Assembly (NCBI GenBank): GCA_031278535.1
Contig: JAITKH010000441.1
Location: forward strand, 1-10,481
DNA from: Planctomycetota bacterium
GTDB taxonomy: Bacteria; Planctomycetota; SZUA-567
DNA length: 10,481 nt
Direction of reading: 5' to 3'
In this document: positions 1 through 7,521 of the stretch, piece after piece
How the letters are laid out: every line of letters begins with the position of its first letter
Position numbering within the stretch: position 1 is the stretch's first letter
Made by a program: the position numbers and the translations under genes
The notes under the pieces: model-generated
Databases searched by the model: none
What the model saw: only the letters and a program-made list of their open reading frames with translations
What the model was told of the DNA's origin: nothing

Positions 1-1
1 G

Positions 2-1396
2 GTCGAGCTCAAGCGCAACATCAAGGATGCCTGGTGGCGCGACATGGTCCATCGCCGCGAGGACGTGGTCGGGCTCGGCTGTTCCAGTATCATGCATCCC
101 GACGTCTGGAAGGCTTCCGGCCATTTGGCCGGCTTTTCCGATCCGTTGGTGGATTGCCGCAATTGCAAGGAGCGCTTTCGGGCCGACAAGGCTCCGAAGG
201 CCGTTCCCGGCTCTCCCGCGACCTATCGTGAGGGCGGCCGCAGCGACGGGAAAAAACTTTCCGGCGCGGTCGGCCCTCAGGGTTACGTGTGCCCGATCTG
301 CGGTTCGGGAGATCTTTCGCCCGAGCGCCAGTTCAATCTCATGTTCCGCACCTCGCTCGGTCCGGTCGACCCCATGCAGGAGATTCTGGACGCGGTGGAC
401 GATCTGGCCCGTCTCGATCCGGACGCCCGAAAGGAGCGGCTGGCCGGCATTATCGGGCGTGCCGCCGTATACCTCCGCCCGGAGACGGCCCAGGGCATGT
501 TCGTCAATTTCCTGAACGTTCTCAATTCCTCCCGCCTCAAGCCCCCGTTCGGGGTGGCCCAATGCGGCAAGTCCTATCGGAACGAGATCTCCGCCTCCAA
601 CCTCACCTTCCGCACCTGCGAGTTCGAGCAGATGGAGATGGAGTATTTCGTCGAGCCGGGAACGGACGAAAAATGGTTCGAATACTGGTCGCGGACCCGG
701 TTCGAATGGTACCGTTCGCTTGGCATGCGGCCGGAGCGTCTGCGCCTGCGCCCCCACGAAAAAGCGGAACTTGCCCATTACGCCAAATCCTGCGTGGACG
801 TCGAATACTTTTTCCCTTTCGAAAACCCGGACGGCGAGGGCGAATGGGGGGAACTCGAGGGCATAGCCAACCGGACCGACTACGATCTCAGGAAGCATTC
901 CGAACATTCCGGCAAGGACCTTTCCTATTTCGAGACCGAGACCAAACGGCGCTACACGCCCTATGTGATCGAGCCGGCGGCTGGCGCCGATCGGGCGACG
1001 CTGGCCTTTCTCTGCGACGCCTACGACGAGGAAACGGTGAACGGGGAGAAGGACGACGTCAGGACGGTGCTCCGTTTCCATCCGCGCCTGGCGCCGGTCA
1101 AGATCGGCGTCTTTCCCCTGGTCAGGAAGGACGGCCTGCCGGAAAAGGCGAGGGAAATCTTTGCCGATCTCCTGGCATCCGGCATCAATTCCTTTTACGA
1201 CGAATCCGGCGCCATCGGCCGCCGCTACCGCCGCATGGACGAGGCGGGGGCGCCCTGGTGCGTCACCATTGACGCGGAGACGAAGACCGAAGGGACCGTT
1301 ACCGTGCGCGAACGCGACAGCATGGCGCAGTCGCGGGTCCCGGCCGCAGGACTGGCCGATTATTTTCTGGAGCGTCTCGGGACGGCCGGCGCCTGA
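2..1396 (+). CDS. glyS: Glycyl-tRNA synthetase, alpha2 type (5' end missing)
   Basis: This cytoplasmic class II aminoacyl-tRNA synthetase charges tRNA-Gly with glycine using ATP. The frame is open from base 2, and the visible protein (464 residues) begins VELKRNIKDAWWRDMV, which in this family lies a few dozen residues after the start, so only the extreme N-terminus is lost. The class II features appear in order: a zinc-ribbon-like pair CRNC (about base 152) and CPIC (about base 290), the YLRPETAQGMF segment (about 470-500), motif 2 with SYRNEI followed by FRTCEFEQMEMEYF (about 570-650), motif 3 with IEPAAGADRATLAF (about 967-1010), and the C-terminal anticodon-binding domain starting near LAPVKIGVFPLV. 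It is the single-chain homodimer form, not the separate alpha and beta subunits of many proteobacteria. The next gene starts 36 bases after the stop on the same strand. Confidence 0.97.
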   Translation, partial: VELKRNIKDAWWRDMVHRREDVVGLGCSSIMHPDVWKASGHLAGFSDPLVDCRNCKERFRADKAPKAVPGSPATYREGGRSDGKKLSGAVGPQGYVCPICGSGDLSPERQFNLMFRTSLGPVDPMQEILDAVDDLARLDPDARKERLAGIIGRAAVYLRPETAQGMFVNFLNVLNSSRLKPPFGVAQCGKSYRNEISASNLTFRTCEFEQMEMEYFVEPGTDEKWFEYWSRTRFEWYRSLGMRPERLRLRPHEKAELAHYAKSCVDVEYFFPFENPDGEGEWGELEGIANRTDYDLRKHSEHSGKDLSYFETETKRRYTPYVIEPAAGADRATLAFLCDAYDEETVNGEKDDVRTVLRFHPRLAPVKIGVFPLVRKDGLPEKAREIFADLLASGINSFYDESGAIGRRYRRMDEAGAPWCVTIDAETKTEGTVTVRERDSMAQSRVPAAGLADYFLERLGTAGA

Positions 1397-1432
1397 ACGA
1401 CCGCATCCCCGGACAGAAAGGAAAGGGGCGAC

Positions 1433-1570
1433 ATGGAATACAAGATACGCTATATCAGGAACAGGAAAAGCAGGAGGATCCGGAACAAGGAGGCTGCCGG
1501 GTTCGTCCGCGTCAAGATTCGCGGCCGCAAGCGTTGGGTCAGGAAAACGCAGCCGGAAAAGAAGGTCTGA
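1433..1570 (+). CDS. Small, very basic protein of unknown function (45 aa)
   Basis: An ATG is preceded by a purine-rich ribosome binding site (AAAGGAAAGGGG, 1417-1428) and opens a 45-codon frame ending in TGA. The product starts MEYKIRYIRNRKSRRIRNKE and contains about 11 Arg and 8 Lys against 3 Glu, so it is extremely basic. It has no membrane segment, signal peptide or cysteine. Such a composition suits a nucleic-acid or ribosome-associated protein, but I do not recognise the family and assign no function. It sits 36 bases after glyS and 50 bases before the next gene, all on one strand, which supports a real gene within a translation-related cluster. The good ribosome binding site and tight spacing are the main evidence; a chance ORF in GC-rich DNA remains possible. 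Confidence 0.55.
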   Translation: MEYKIRYIRNRKSRRIRNKEAAGFVRVKIRGRKRWVRKTQPEKKV

Positions 1571-1620
1571 GCGTCACGGCGGTCCAGCCGCCGGACGCGG
1601 ATTGCGGAAGGGATTGCGCG

Positions 1621-1992
1621 ATGGTTCTTGACAAAAACGGGACCGGCGAACGGGTCGAAGCCAAAGTGGATCTGGGCAACCTGTACCGCCAGGAAACCTA
1701 TACGGATCTCGGCGTCGGGTCCATTCAGTGCCTCCACCCCATCACCCCCGAAGGCGCTCCGGATGCGTCCCGGAAAAGCCTGTTCATGGGTACGGCGCAG
1801 ATTATGACGCCGCACGGCCCGATTCCGGTACAATGCGAAATTCCGGCCGACACCCTCCGCGCCGCCTGCCTGGCCTTCCCGAATGCCGTCAGGACGGCGG
1901 TGAACGATCTGCTGCGGGAAGCGCGCCAGATTGAGCGGGAACGGCAGGGCGGCATCGTCATTCCGAGGGGCGGGAAGATCGAACTGCCCTGA
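1621..1992 (+). CDS. Conserved-looking hypothetical protein (123 aa)
   Basis: The start is set at 1621 because GGAAGGGA (1606-1613) lies 7 bases upstream and the protein core follows soon after; the same frame is open further upstream to an ATG at 1534, but that extension overlaps the preceding small gene and has no good ribosome binding site. The product is soluble, with no signal peptide or membrane segment. It shows LYRQETYTDLGVGSIQCLHP (residues 21-40), then SLFMGTAQIMTPHGPIPVQC (53-72), a helical stretch of about residues 77-108 rich in Ala, Arg and Glu, and the tail IVIPRGGKIELP. From memory this pattern resembles an uncharacterised bacterial family often named only 'cytoplasmic protein'; I could not check this. 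It lies 50 bases after the basic ORF and 47 bases before nrnA, so it may share their transcript. No function can be given. Confidence 0.8.
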   Translation: MVLDKNGTGERVEAKVDLGNLYRQETYTDLGVGSIQCLHPITPEGAPDASRKSLFMGTAQIMTPHGPIPVQCEIPADTLRAACLAFPNAVRTAVNDLLREARQIERERQGGIVIPRGGKIELP

Positions 1993-2039
1993 GGCGGGAT
2001 TGCTGTCCGCCGCGACGGGCGGAACCCGGGGGCGCGGAT

Positions 2040-3152
2040 ATGGGGGTCGGAGAGATCATTTCTTTTTTGCGGGAAAAGCCGGGCGCCCGGGTAGCCCTTT
2101 CCGGGCATGCCCGTCCCGACGCCGACAGCCTTGGCGCCTGTTTCGCCCTGGCCGACATCCTTCTTTCCCGCGGATATCGGGCAATCCTTCCGAATCCCGG
2201 TTTCATTCAGGAGAAGTTCCATTTCCTGATCCGCCGCGAATTGATTGTCGAAACCGTCGATTCCCGCTGGTGGAACGACCAGGACATCATGGGCGTCATC
2301 GACTGCGGGGAAATTTCCCGCCTGCCGGACGCCAACCGCGACGCCGCTTCCGCCCTTCCCGTTTTCAACATCGACCACCATGTTTCGAGCCCGGGAGTGG
2401 GACGGGCGATCTGGATCGAATCTTCCGCCAGTTCCAGCAGCGAAATGATTTTCCGTCTTGCCCGCGCCGCCGGCTGGTCCTTGTCGCCGTCCGCGGCCCA
2501 ATCCTTGTGGACAGGCATAGTCGCCGACACCGGCCGCTTTTCCCAGGAAAATGTCACGCCGGAATCGTTGGAGGCGGCTCTGGGCTGTCTCTTGGCCGGG
2601 GCGTCGCCGGTTCTCACGGACACCAACCTTTTCCAGTCGGTTGGCCAGGGCGAACGCCGACTGCAGGGGCGCATGCTGGATCGTCTGGACATGTTGGCCG
2701 GCGGGCGCCTGGCCGCCTCCTGGGTGGGGATGGACGATTTCCGCGAATTCGAACTGGAACCCGCCGGCTCCTACGATTTGATCAACCTGCTGCGCGGCAT
2801 CGTCGGAGTGGAGGCGGCCATACTCTTTTCCGACGTGGGCGCCGGGATCAAGGTATCCGTGCGCACGAAGGGTCCGCACGACGCGGCGCGGATCATGGCG
2901 CGTTTCGACGGCGGCGGCCATGCGCGGGCTGCGGGCTGCTCCATCCGGAAAAGCTTGGAGGAAGCGTGGCGGCTAGTGCTTTCCTCCGTCCTCGACGATT
3001 TCTTCCCTGAAACGGAAGCCGGCGTCATCCCGGACATTTCTGTCCCGGCGGCCAATTGCAACCAAACAGATGGAAAAGGAAATGCGCCGGGAATCCGGAA
3101 TCGAATCCGGGGAAGTGAATCTCTTCTCCGTCCGCCACGCTCGCCGATCTGA
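2040..3152 (+). CDS. nrnA: DHH/DHHA1 phosphoesterase, NrnA-like (oligoribonuclease / pAp phosphatase)
   Basis: Members of this family are cytoplasmic, Mn-dependent phosphoesterases that degrade 2-5 nt RNA fragments and often dephosphorylate 3'-phosphoadenosine 5'-phosphate (pAp). The 370-residue product has the full signature: motif I GHARPDADSLGA (residues 22-33, metal ligands H23, D27, D29), motif II VIDCGE (D88), motif III NIDHH (D112-H113-H114), a further acidic site in GIVADTGRFS, and the C-terminal DHHA1 motif GGGHARAAG (residues 291-299). Length up to about residue 328 is normal for NrnA; the last roughly 40 residues (from about ETEAGVIPD) are a polar, Pro/Arg-rich tail with no recognisable domain. 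The ATG at 2040 directly precedes the expected first strand and helix; its ribosome binding site is weak (a G-rich stretch only). Family membership is very secure. The exact substrate is inferred, as other DHH/DHHA1 proteins cleave cyclic dinucleotide products. Confidence 0.93.
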   Translation: MGVGEIISFLREKPGARVALSGHARPDADSLGACFALADILLSRGYRAILPNPGFIQEKFHFLIRRELIVETVDSRWWNDQDIMGVIDCGEISRLPDANRDAASALPVFNIDHHVSSPGVGRAIWIESSASSSSEMIFRLARAAGWSLSPSAAQSLWTGIVADTGRFSQENVTPESLEAALGCLLAGASPVLTDTNLFQSVGQGERRLQGRMLDRLDMLAGGRLAASWVGMDDFREFELEPAGSYDLINLLRGIVGVEAAILFSDVGAGIKVSVRTKGPHDAARIMARFDGGGHARAAGCSIRKSLEEAWRLVLSSVLDDFFPETEAGVIPDISVPAANCNQTDGKGNAPGIRNRIRGSESLLRPPRSPI

Positions 3153-3260
3153 AAAGGCCCATCGTGCGAGTGCCGAAGTCCGTTTGCTCCGGAATCGACC
3201 GCCGACGCCGAAGGGAAATTCGCTTCTCCGGGGCGGAAGCTGGATGAACCGGGGACAACT

Positions 3261-3297
3261 CCCGCAAAGCCTGCATCGAAGGTGTAGACTTTGCGGG
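3261..3297. terminator. Inverted repeat between convergent nrnA and flgL, possible terminator
   Basis: CCCGCAAAG (3261-3269) pairs perfectly with CTTTGCGGG (3289-3297) across a 19-base loop that could itself form a short inner stem. It lies about 110 bases after the nrnA stop and about 77 bases after the flgL stop, as expected for a shared transcription end. There is no U-tract on either strand, so it is not a classical intrinsic terminator. The rest of 3153-3373 shows no coding region I can support. Confidence 0.3.
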
Positions 3298-3373
3298 GCA
3301 TTACGAAAAGGCGCCGCGAGAGGAGAAACGGCAGGGTGAATAGGGAGAACGGGTTTTTCGCGCCTTGCCGGCC

Positions 3374-6300
3374 TCAGAGGTATTGCAGGAGGCTGAGCTG
3401 CATGATCTGGGACGACACCTGCAGGGCGGCTTGGTAGGCGTTTTGGGTCGCCTGAAAGTCGAGAACGGCCTTGGCCAATGCCTTGTCGTCCATGCCCACG
3501 CGGCTGGTATATGTGGCGGTGTAGCGGGTCACGTCGTCGGCATGCCGTTCCGAAAGCAGTTCCATCCGCTGGGAGCGGGCGCCCACGTCGCCCCGGGCGG
3601 CAAGAATGTGGTCGATGTCATTCTGGATGCTGCCGATCAGGTCGTGCAGCTTTTCCGCGTCGTTCTGGTGCAGAGCGTCGATAATGTCGTTGATTGTGGA
3701 AAACAGGTTCTCCTCCCGCTCCTGGCCGCAGTTCCGGGCGGCGCCGGTGGTGAGGACGAAATCGTCGCTTGCGCCCGCGGGCAGATTGTTTTCCGCCACT
3801 GCCATGGCGCCGGCGGGGATCAGCCAGCCGTCGGCGTCAAAGGCGAAGTTGCCATAGCGATCCACCTCGTAAAGCTGTATCCTCCCGTCGACGGCATAGG
3901 GGAAATCGCGCGAGTTTCCCGAGGGATCCGTTATGGTTGCCACCATGTTGGCGCCGGTGCCGCCAATCGTCACATTCCAGTTCGCGGGAAGCGCTATGTT
4001 GCCTGTCAGCGATCGGGAAGTCATCACCGCATGGCTGCCGTCCTTGTACAGTTTGACGTCCGGCGCCGCCGGGTCGCCTGTCCCGGCAATGACGCCATGA
4101 AAGGTTCCGGCATAATCGCAGGTTTGGCCGGGACTGATGTTGTACACGTCCCATTCCTGGATGGTCGTGTGCCTGGAACCTTCGGGCCTCAAGCCGCCGG
4201 GGAACACGGTGATATCGGTGTTCTTGTAAGGATCGTAGTTGTACACGGTTTCCGTCGTTCCGTCCGGCTGGATGGTCGCAACCGGGACCATGGGATCGCG
4301 CCCCCCATAATAATCGAAGTCGACATGGCCGGTTATTCCGGAACCGTTCCGTTCTTCGAGAATGAGATTGGGCATGTTTCCCAGCGTGTAGGGAGGCGGA
4401 TTCGTGACGAAGGGGGCGTTTGCGGGACTTACGGGTTGCGCTGGATCCCAGGCCGGATTCCATTCCCCGGCCGGCACAAAGCCTTCCGCCACCATCAGGG
4501 TGTTGTCGCGGTTTTCGTAGGTTTTGCCCAACTCGTCCTTGTCTTTATAGACGCGGACATAATAGCCGGGGTCGACTTCGACGATTTCACCGTTGTCCGA
4601 GATCAGCCGCACCTTGTCGTCGGGATGCAGGGGGTCGGGCGGATAGTAAATGACCTCGGTGTAAAGGTTGCCCTCCTGATCGCTGTTCACTCCCTTCACG
4701 ATGCCGGTGAAGTCGAGGCCGGTCAACTGCTGATGCACGTCGCCCATTTGTTCGTAGCTGTCGGTGTCTTCCGATACGGTGAGCCAGGCGCCGGCAAGGG
4801 ATGAGCGGAACTCCAACCCCTTGCCGTCTTCCGACACCTGGGAAGTGACGTATACGCCGGCCTGTTCCACCGCCCGGTTGAAGTCCTCGATGGTGGCGAA
4901 GGTGGCGCGGAGATCATAGCCCATGGGGGCAATGTCCGTGGCTACCGTCGCGCCATTGGCGGGATTGACATAGTCGGTCGAGAGGGCCATTCCCGGAGCC
5001 GGAAAACCTGTTCCGGCGCCTGTTCCGGCGCTGTAATAACTGCCCCGGGGAATCACGGTGCCGGCAGCCGGGCCCACGCCGGCAAACCCGATTTCCTGCC
5101 CTTCGGGAATGATTGTTCCGGCCAGCAGAAGATTGGTTTCGAGCTGATAGCCTTTTGGAAAAACGACGTCGCTCTCCAGGGGTGTGCCGGCCGTCAGGAC
5201 ATACCCGTTCGCAAAAGTGATGTCGGCGGTAAATTCTTGCCCTTTCTTGAACAGGGTATCCGCCTTGAGGACGAACGGCGTCGCCGCTATCGCCTGATCC
5301 GCAACCAATTCCGTCGCTCCGCTGAAAACGACGGTTCCGGCCTGCGAATCGGCCGGCAACCGGTATGTAATGCCGGCGGGGTTGGCGGCGCCGGTTCCCA
5401 TGACGGCTCCGGCCTCTCCAAATGCCGTGTTGGCCGGCAGTTCGATGAAAACCGAACCCGCTATCCCTTCGAATCCCTCCGCGCCGATGAATTCTATCCG
5501 GCCGGAGGCGGCCTGGGCAAGTTTCGTCGGATCGGCCGCGTCCATCTTGCCGGCGAGATCCAGGCTGGCCGTGGCGATCAGTTGGGCCGGTTGATCGTTG
5601 AAGGCCGGACGGCACAACTCGACGATGAATTTGTTCGTTGCCGGGTCGAACCGGTAATTGACCGAAACGTCGCCGTCCAGGTCCGTCGAGGCCGGATGGT
5701 TTTCGTCATAGCCGTCGGCCGGCGGCTTGTCGAGACCGCGGATTTGCCAGCCGGAGGCGATATTGAGCGCGTCCTTAGGGGCGCCGTCCGGATAGCTCTC
5801 CTCAATGAAGGCGGGGACATGGACCGAGGCCTGCAGGTTTTGTCCGAAATCGACCGACAGGTTTACCGTCGCCTCCTTGACAGCGGGCGGCAGCACCACT
5901 CCCACCGTGCCGGACAGGCCGGAGGAATTGGCCTCCTCCAGGATTACCGTGCCGCCGCCGCCGCCGGCTTTGTATATGCCGGTGGCCACGAGATCGCTGG
6001 CCTTGGCGCTGTCGAGGGGGCGGCTGTAGATTTCAATGTGGATTTCCGGATCGGTTTCCGTGCCCCGGTTGACGGCGCGGGCATAGAGTTCGCCGTTGGG
6101 GCCGGTGTTGCCGCCCTGCAACAGGCCGGCCAGGTTCCATTCATTGAAGACATTGCCGGAGTCCTGGCTGGTTTCGCTGACGACGGTGGCGCCAGGCTTC
6201 TGGCCGTTGGTAAAGGTGTAGACGGCGTCGTTGTAGCCCTCGAGATCGGCCAGCAGGGTCCGGTCGGAGAGGCGGGGATTCAAATCCCGGCCGTGGAGGA

Positions 6301-7483
6301 AACCGTCCAGTACCGGATCGGGGCTGCCCGGATCGAATTTGTTGGCCGTTCCCTTGATTCCAAGCGCCTCCGCCACCTTGTTGCCCGCCGCTTCGTCAAT
6401 TCGCAGCGAGTCATAGAATCCCCCGATGTTCTTGTATACGAAGTCGAGCTTATCGTAGACGGCCGTTTCCCCCGCTCCGCCGGCAATGCCGAAACCGCCG
6501 GGAGCGTATCCCGGATCGCCGGTGTAGGCCAGGTTGTACCGCGTTTCGTAAACGGTCGGTTCGGGGAGCGGCTCGCCCAGATCGAACTCCTGGAGCGAAA
6601 TGCCGTTGTGCTCGGGGTTGATGGTCACCTTGACGTAACGATCCTGCAGATCGTGCCAGTTGAGATTGGCCGGATCGAGCCAGCCGTTCTTTGCCGTGTC
6701 AAGATTGCGGGAGGCGTCGAGCGTGGCCTTCTCGATGGCGTCCTTGACGTCCTCCAGGGTGTCGCAGGACGAGAGATCGACCTCGAGGCCGTCGGGGTAG
6801 GCGCTGTAATACACGGTGATTTTGCCCTTGGGCACGCCGGAACCGCCGTTCAGATCGGCCAGGCGGGTGGAGTTGTCGGTGGCAAGGCCGACGTCGGGAT
6901 TGAGATCCCGGCTGACGATGCTGGTTACCATGTTGCCGTAGGCGTCGGTGCCGGTGGCGTTGATCGCCATGGTCGTCTGGTTGTCCACCAGGACGTTGAT
7001 GGCCTGGTCGTTCCCGGCATAGTTGACGTAGCGCCCGTTGACGATGGTGAAGGGCGGGGTGGTGGTGTTCTGGCCGCCGAAGATGTACCGCTCGCCGTCC
7101 ATGGAATTGCCGGTCAGGACGATTTGCTGGAGTATCTGGTTCATTTCGACGGCGTTGGCCGCTCGCTGCTCCGGAGTGGTGCTGTCCTGGGCCGCCCCGA
7201 CGGTCAGGCTCTTGATCGTGTCCATGATGGTCTTGTTTTCGCCCAGGTATCCGTCGGTCAGGTTGAGGGAACCGAGGGCGGTGGCGATGGTGCGGTTGTA
7301 TTGCTCGGTGCGGGAGACGATATTGACCAGCCGGATGCCGAGGTTGGCGGAAAGGGGGTTGTCCTCCAAGTCCACCACCTGCCGCAGGGTCGACATCTTG
7401 ATCGACGCCTTCGTATAATTCTGGAAATTCCGGGTCATGTGGAGAAGCGACGTGTTGTTGGTCATCTTCGAGGTGATGCGCAT
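3374..7483 (-). CDS. flgL: Giant flagellar hook-filament junction protein FlgL (HAP3), 1369 aa
   Basis: FlgL is an exported structural protein forming the second junction ring between hook and filament. The start is the ATG at 7483, since AAGGAGG (7492-7498) lies 8 bases upstream and the product opens MRITSKMTNNTSLLHMTRNF like other FlgL/flagellins; an in-frame GTG at 7522 would overlap the flgK stop and put the ribosome binding site inside the gene. Residues 1-145 are the N-terminal flagellin-type region, ending in the family mark RYIFGGQNTTTPPF (132-145). Residues about 1250-1369 are the C-terminal coiled-coil region, ending SSQIMQLSLLQYL. The roughly 1,100 residues between are an enlarged surface region; typical FlgL is about 300-500 aa in total. 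It contains two flagellin-IN-like segments (about 238-254 and 860-905), four divergent repeats, a Gly-centred repeat tract, and four Cys. It lies 38 bases after flgK and is probably co-transcribed with it. Confidence 0.93.
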   Translation of the reverse strand: MRITSKMTNNTSLLHMTRNFQNYTKASIKMSTLRQVVDLEDNPLSANLGIRLVNIVSRTEQYNRTIATALGSLNLTDGYLGENKTIMDTIKSLTVGAAQDSTTPEQRAANAVEMNQILQQIVLTGNSMDGERYIFGGQNTTTPPFTIVNGRYVNYAGNDQAINVLVDNQTTMAINATGTDAYGNMVTSIVSRDLNPDVGLATDNSTRLADLNGGSGVPKGKITVYYSAYPDGLEVDLSSCDTLEDVKDAIEKATLDASRNLDTAKNGWLDPANLNWHDLQDRYVKVTINPEHNGISLQEFDLGEPLPEPTVYETRYNLAYTGDPGYAPGGFGIAGGAGETAVYDKLDFVYKNIGGFYDSLRIDEAAGNKVAEALGIKGTANKFDPGSPDPVLDGFLHGRDLNPRLSDRTLLADLEGYNDAVYTFTNGQKPGATVVSETSQDSGNVFNEWNLAGLLQGGNTGPNGELYARAVNRGTETDPEIHIEIYSRPLDSAKASDLVATGIYKAGGGGGTVILEEANSSGLSGTVGVVLPPAVKEATVNLSVDFGQNLQASVHVPAFIEESYPDGAPKDALNIASGWQIRGLDKPPADGYDENHPASTDLDGDVSVNYRFDPATNKFIVELCRPAFNDQPAQLIATASLDLAGKMDAADPTKLAQAASGRIEFIGAEGFEGIAGSVFIELPANTAFGEAGAVMGTGAANPAGITYRLPADSQAGTVVFSGATELVADQAIAATPFVLKADTLFKKGQEFTADITFANGYVLTAGTPLESDVVFPKGYQLETNLLLAGTIIPEGQEIGFAGVGPAAGTVIPRGSYYSAGTGAGTGFPAPGMALSTDYVNPANGATVATDIAPMGYDLRATFATIEDFNRAVEQAGVYVTSQVSEDGKGLEFRSSLAGAWLTVSEDTDSYEQMGDVHQQLTGLDFTGIVKGVNSDQEGNLYTEVIYYPPDPLHPDDKVRLISDNGEIVEVDPGYYVRVYKDKDELGKTYENRDNTLMVAEGFVPAGEWNPAWDPAQPVSPANAPFVTNPPPYTLGNMPNLILEERNGSGITGHVDFDYYGGRDPMVPVATIQPDGTTETVYNYDPYKNTDITVFPGGLRPEGSRHTTIQEWDVYNISPGQTCDYAGTFHGVIAGTGDPAAPDVKLYKDGSHAVMTSRSLTGNIALPANWNVTIGGTGANMVATITDPSGNSRDFPYAVDGRIQLYEVDRYGNFAFDADGWLIPAGAMAVAENNLPAGASDDFVLTTGAARNCGQEREENLFSTINDIIDALHQNDAEKLHDLIGSIQNDIDHILAARGDVGARSQRMELLSERHADDVTRYTATYTSRVGMDDKALAKAVLDFQATQNAYQAALQVSSQIMQLSLLQYL
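3959..4114 (-). repeat. FlgL internal repeat, copy D (partial)
   Basis: Residues 1124-1175 of FlgL. YAGTFHGVIAG, DVKLYKDG and SLTGNI resemble the front half of copies A and C; the ILEE-N-SG-SG-V landmark is missing or highly diverged. This is the weakest of the four copies. Confidence 0.3.
4298..4720 (-). repeat. FlgL internal repeat, copy C (expanded)
   Basis: Residues 922-1062 of FlgL. DFTGIVKGVN, GNLYTEV, VRVYKDK, LMVAEG and ILEERNGSGITGHVDFDY follow the same order as copy A, but with longer inserts between landmarks, including a Pro-rich stretch around residues 1002-1032. Confidence 0.45.
5018..5329 (-). repeat. Short glycine-centred degenerate repeats within FlgL
   Basis: Residues 719-822 of FlgL repeat a unit of roughly 10-17 residues: a hydrophobic pair, a polar residue, Gly, then Gln/Tyr/Ser and a hydrophobic residue. 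Examples are TLFKKGQEF, ITFANGYVL, VVFPKGYQL, TIIPEGQEI and TVIPRGSYY. The spacing and alternation suggest a beta-solenoid or stacked-hairpin arrangement; this structure is an inference. Confidence 0.5.
5423..5668 (-). repeat. FlgL internal repeat, copy B (divergent)
   Basis: Residues 606-687 of FlgL. VELCRP, LIATA and AGK, followed by RIEFIGAEGFEGIAGSVFIE, match the second half of copy A (IYSRP, LVATG, AGG, ILEEANSSGLSGTV). The leading (LF)-(AT)-G landmark is not clear here. Confidence 0.4.
5879..6136 (-). repeat. FlgL internal repeat, copy A
   Basis: Residues 450-535 of FlgL. The landmarks are NLAGLLQGGN, then GELYARAV, IEIYSRP, LVATG, a glycine run (AGGGGG), and ILEEANSSGLSGTV. This is the clearest copy and serves as the reference for the others. 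The same order of landmarks recurs in copy C and, partly, in copies B and D. Aligned by eye only. Confidence 0.5.
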
Positions 7484-7521
7484 GGCTGCAGCCTCCTTGC
7501 CCCGTTTCCCGCGGCGAGTCA

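Noticed and set aside
1534..1620. Upstream in-frame start for the 123-aa protein
   Set aside because: It would overlap the 45-aa gene, has no good ribosome binding site, and adds residues without pattern; ATG 1621 has GGAAGGGA 7 bases upstream.
1725..2921. Minus-strand open frame (398 codons) opposite the 123-aa gene and nrnA
   Set aside because: It overlaps all the NrnA motifs on the + strand and gives a Gly/Arg/Ala-rich product without family features.
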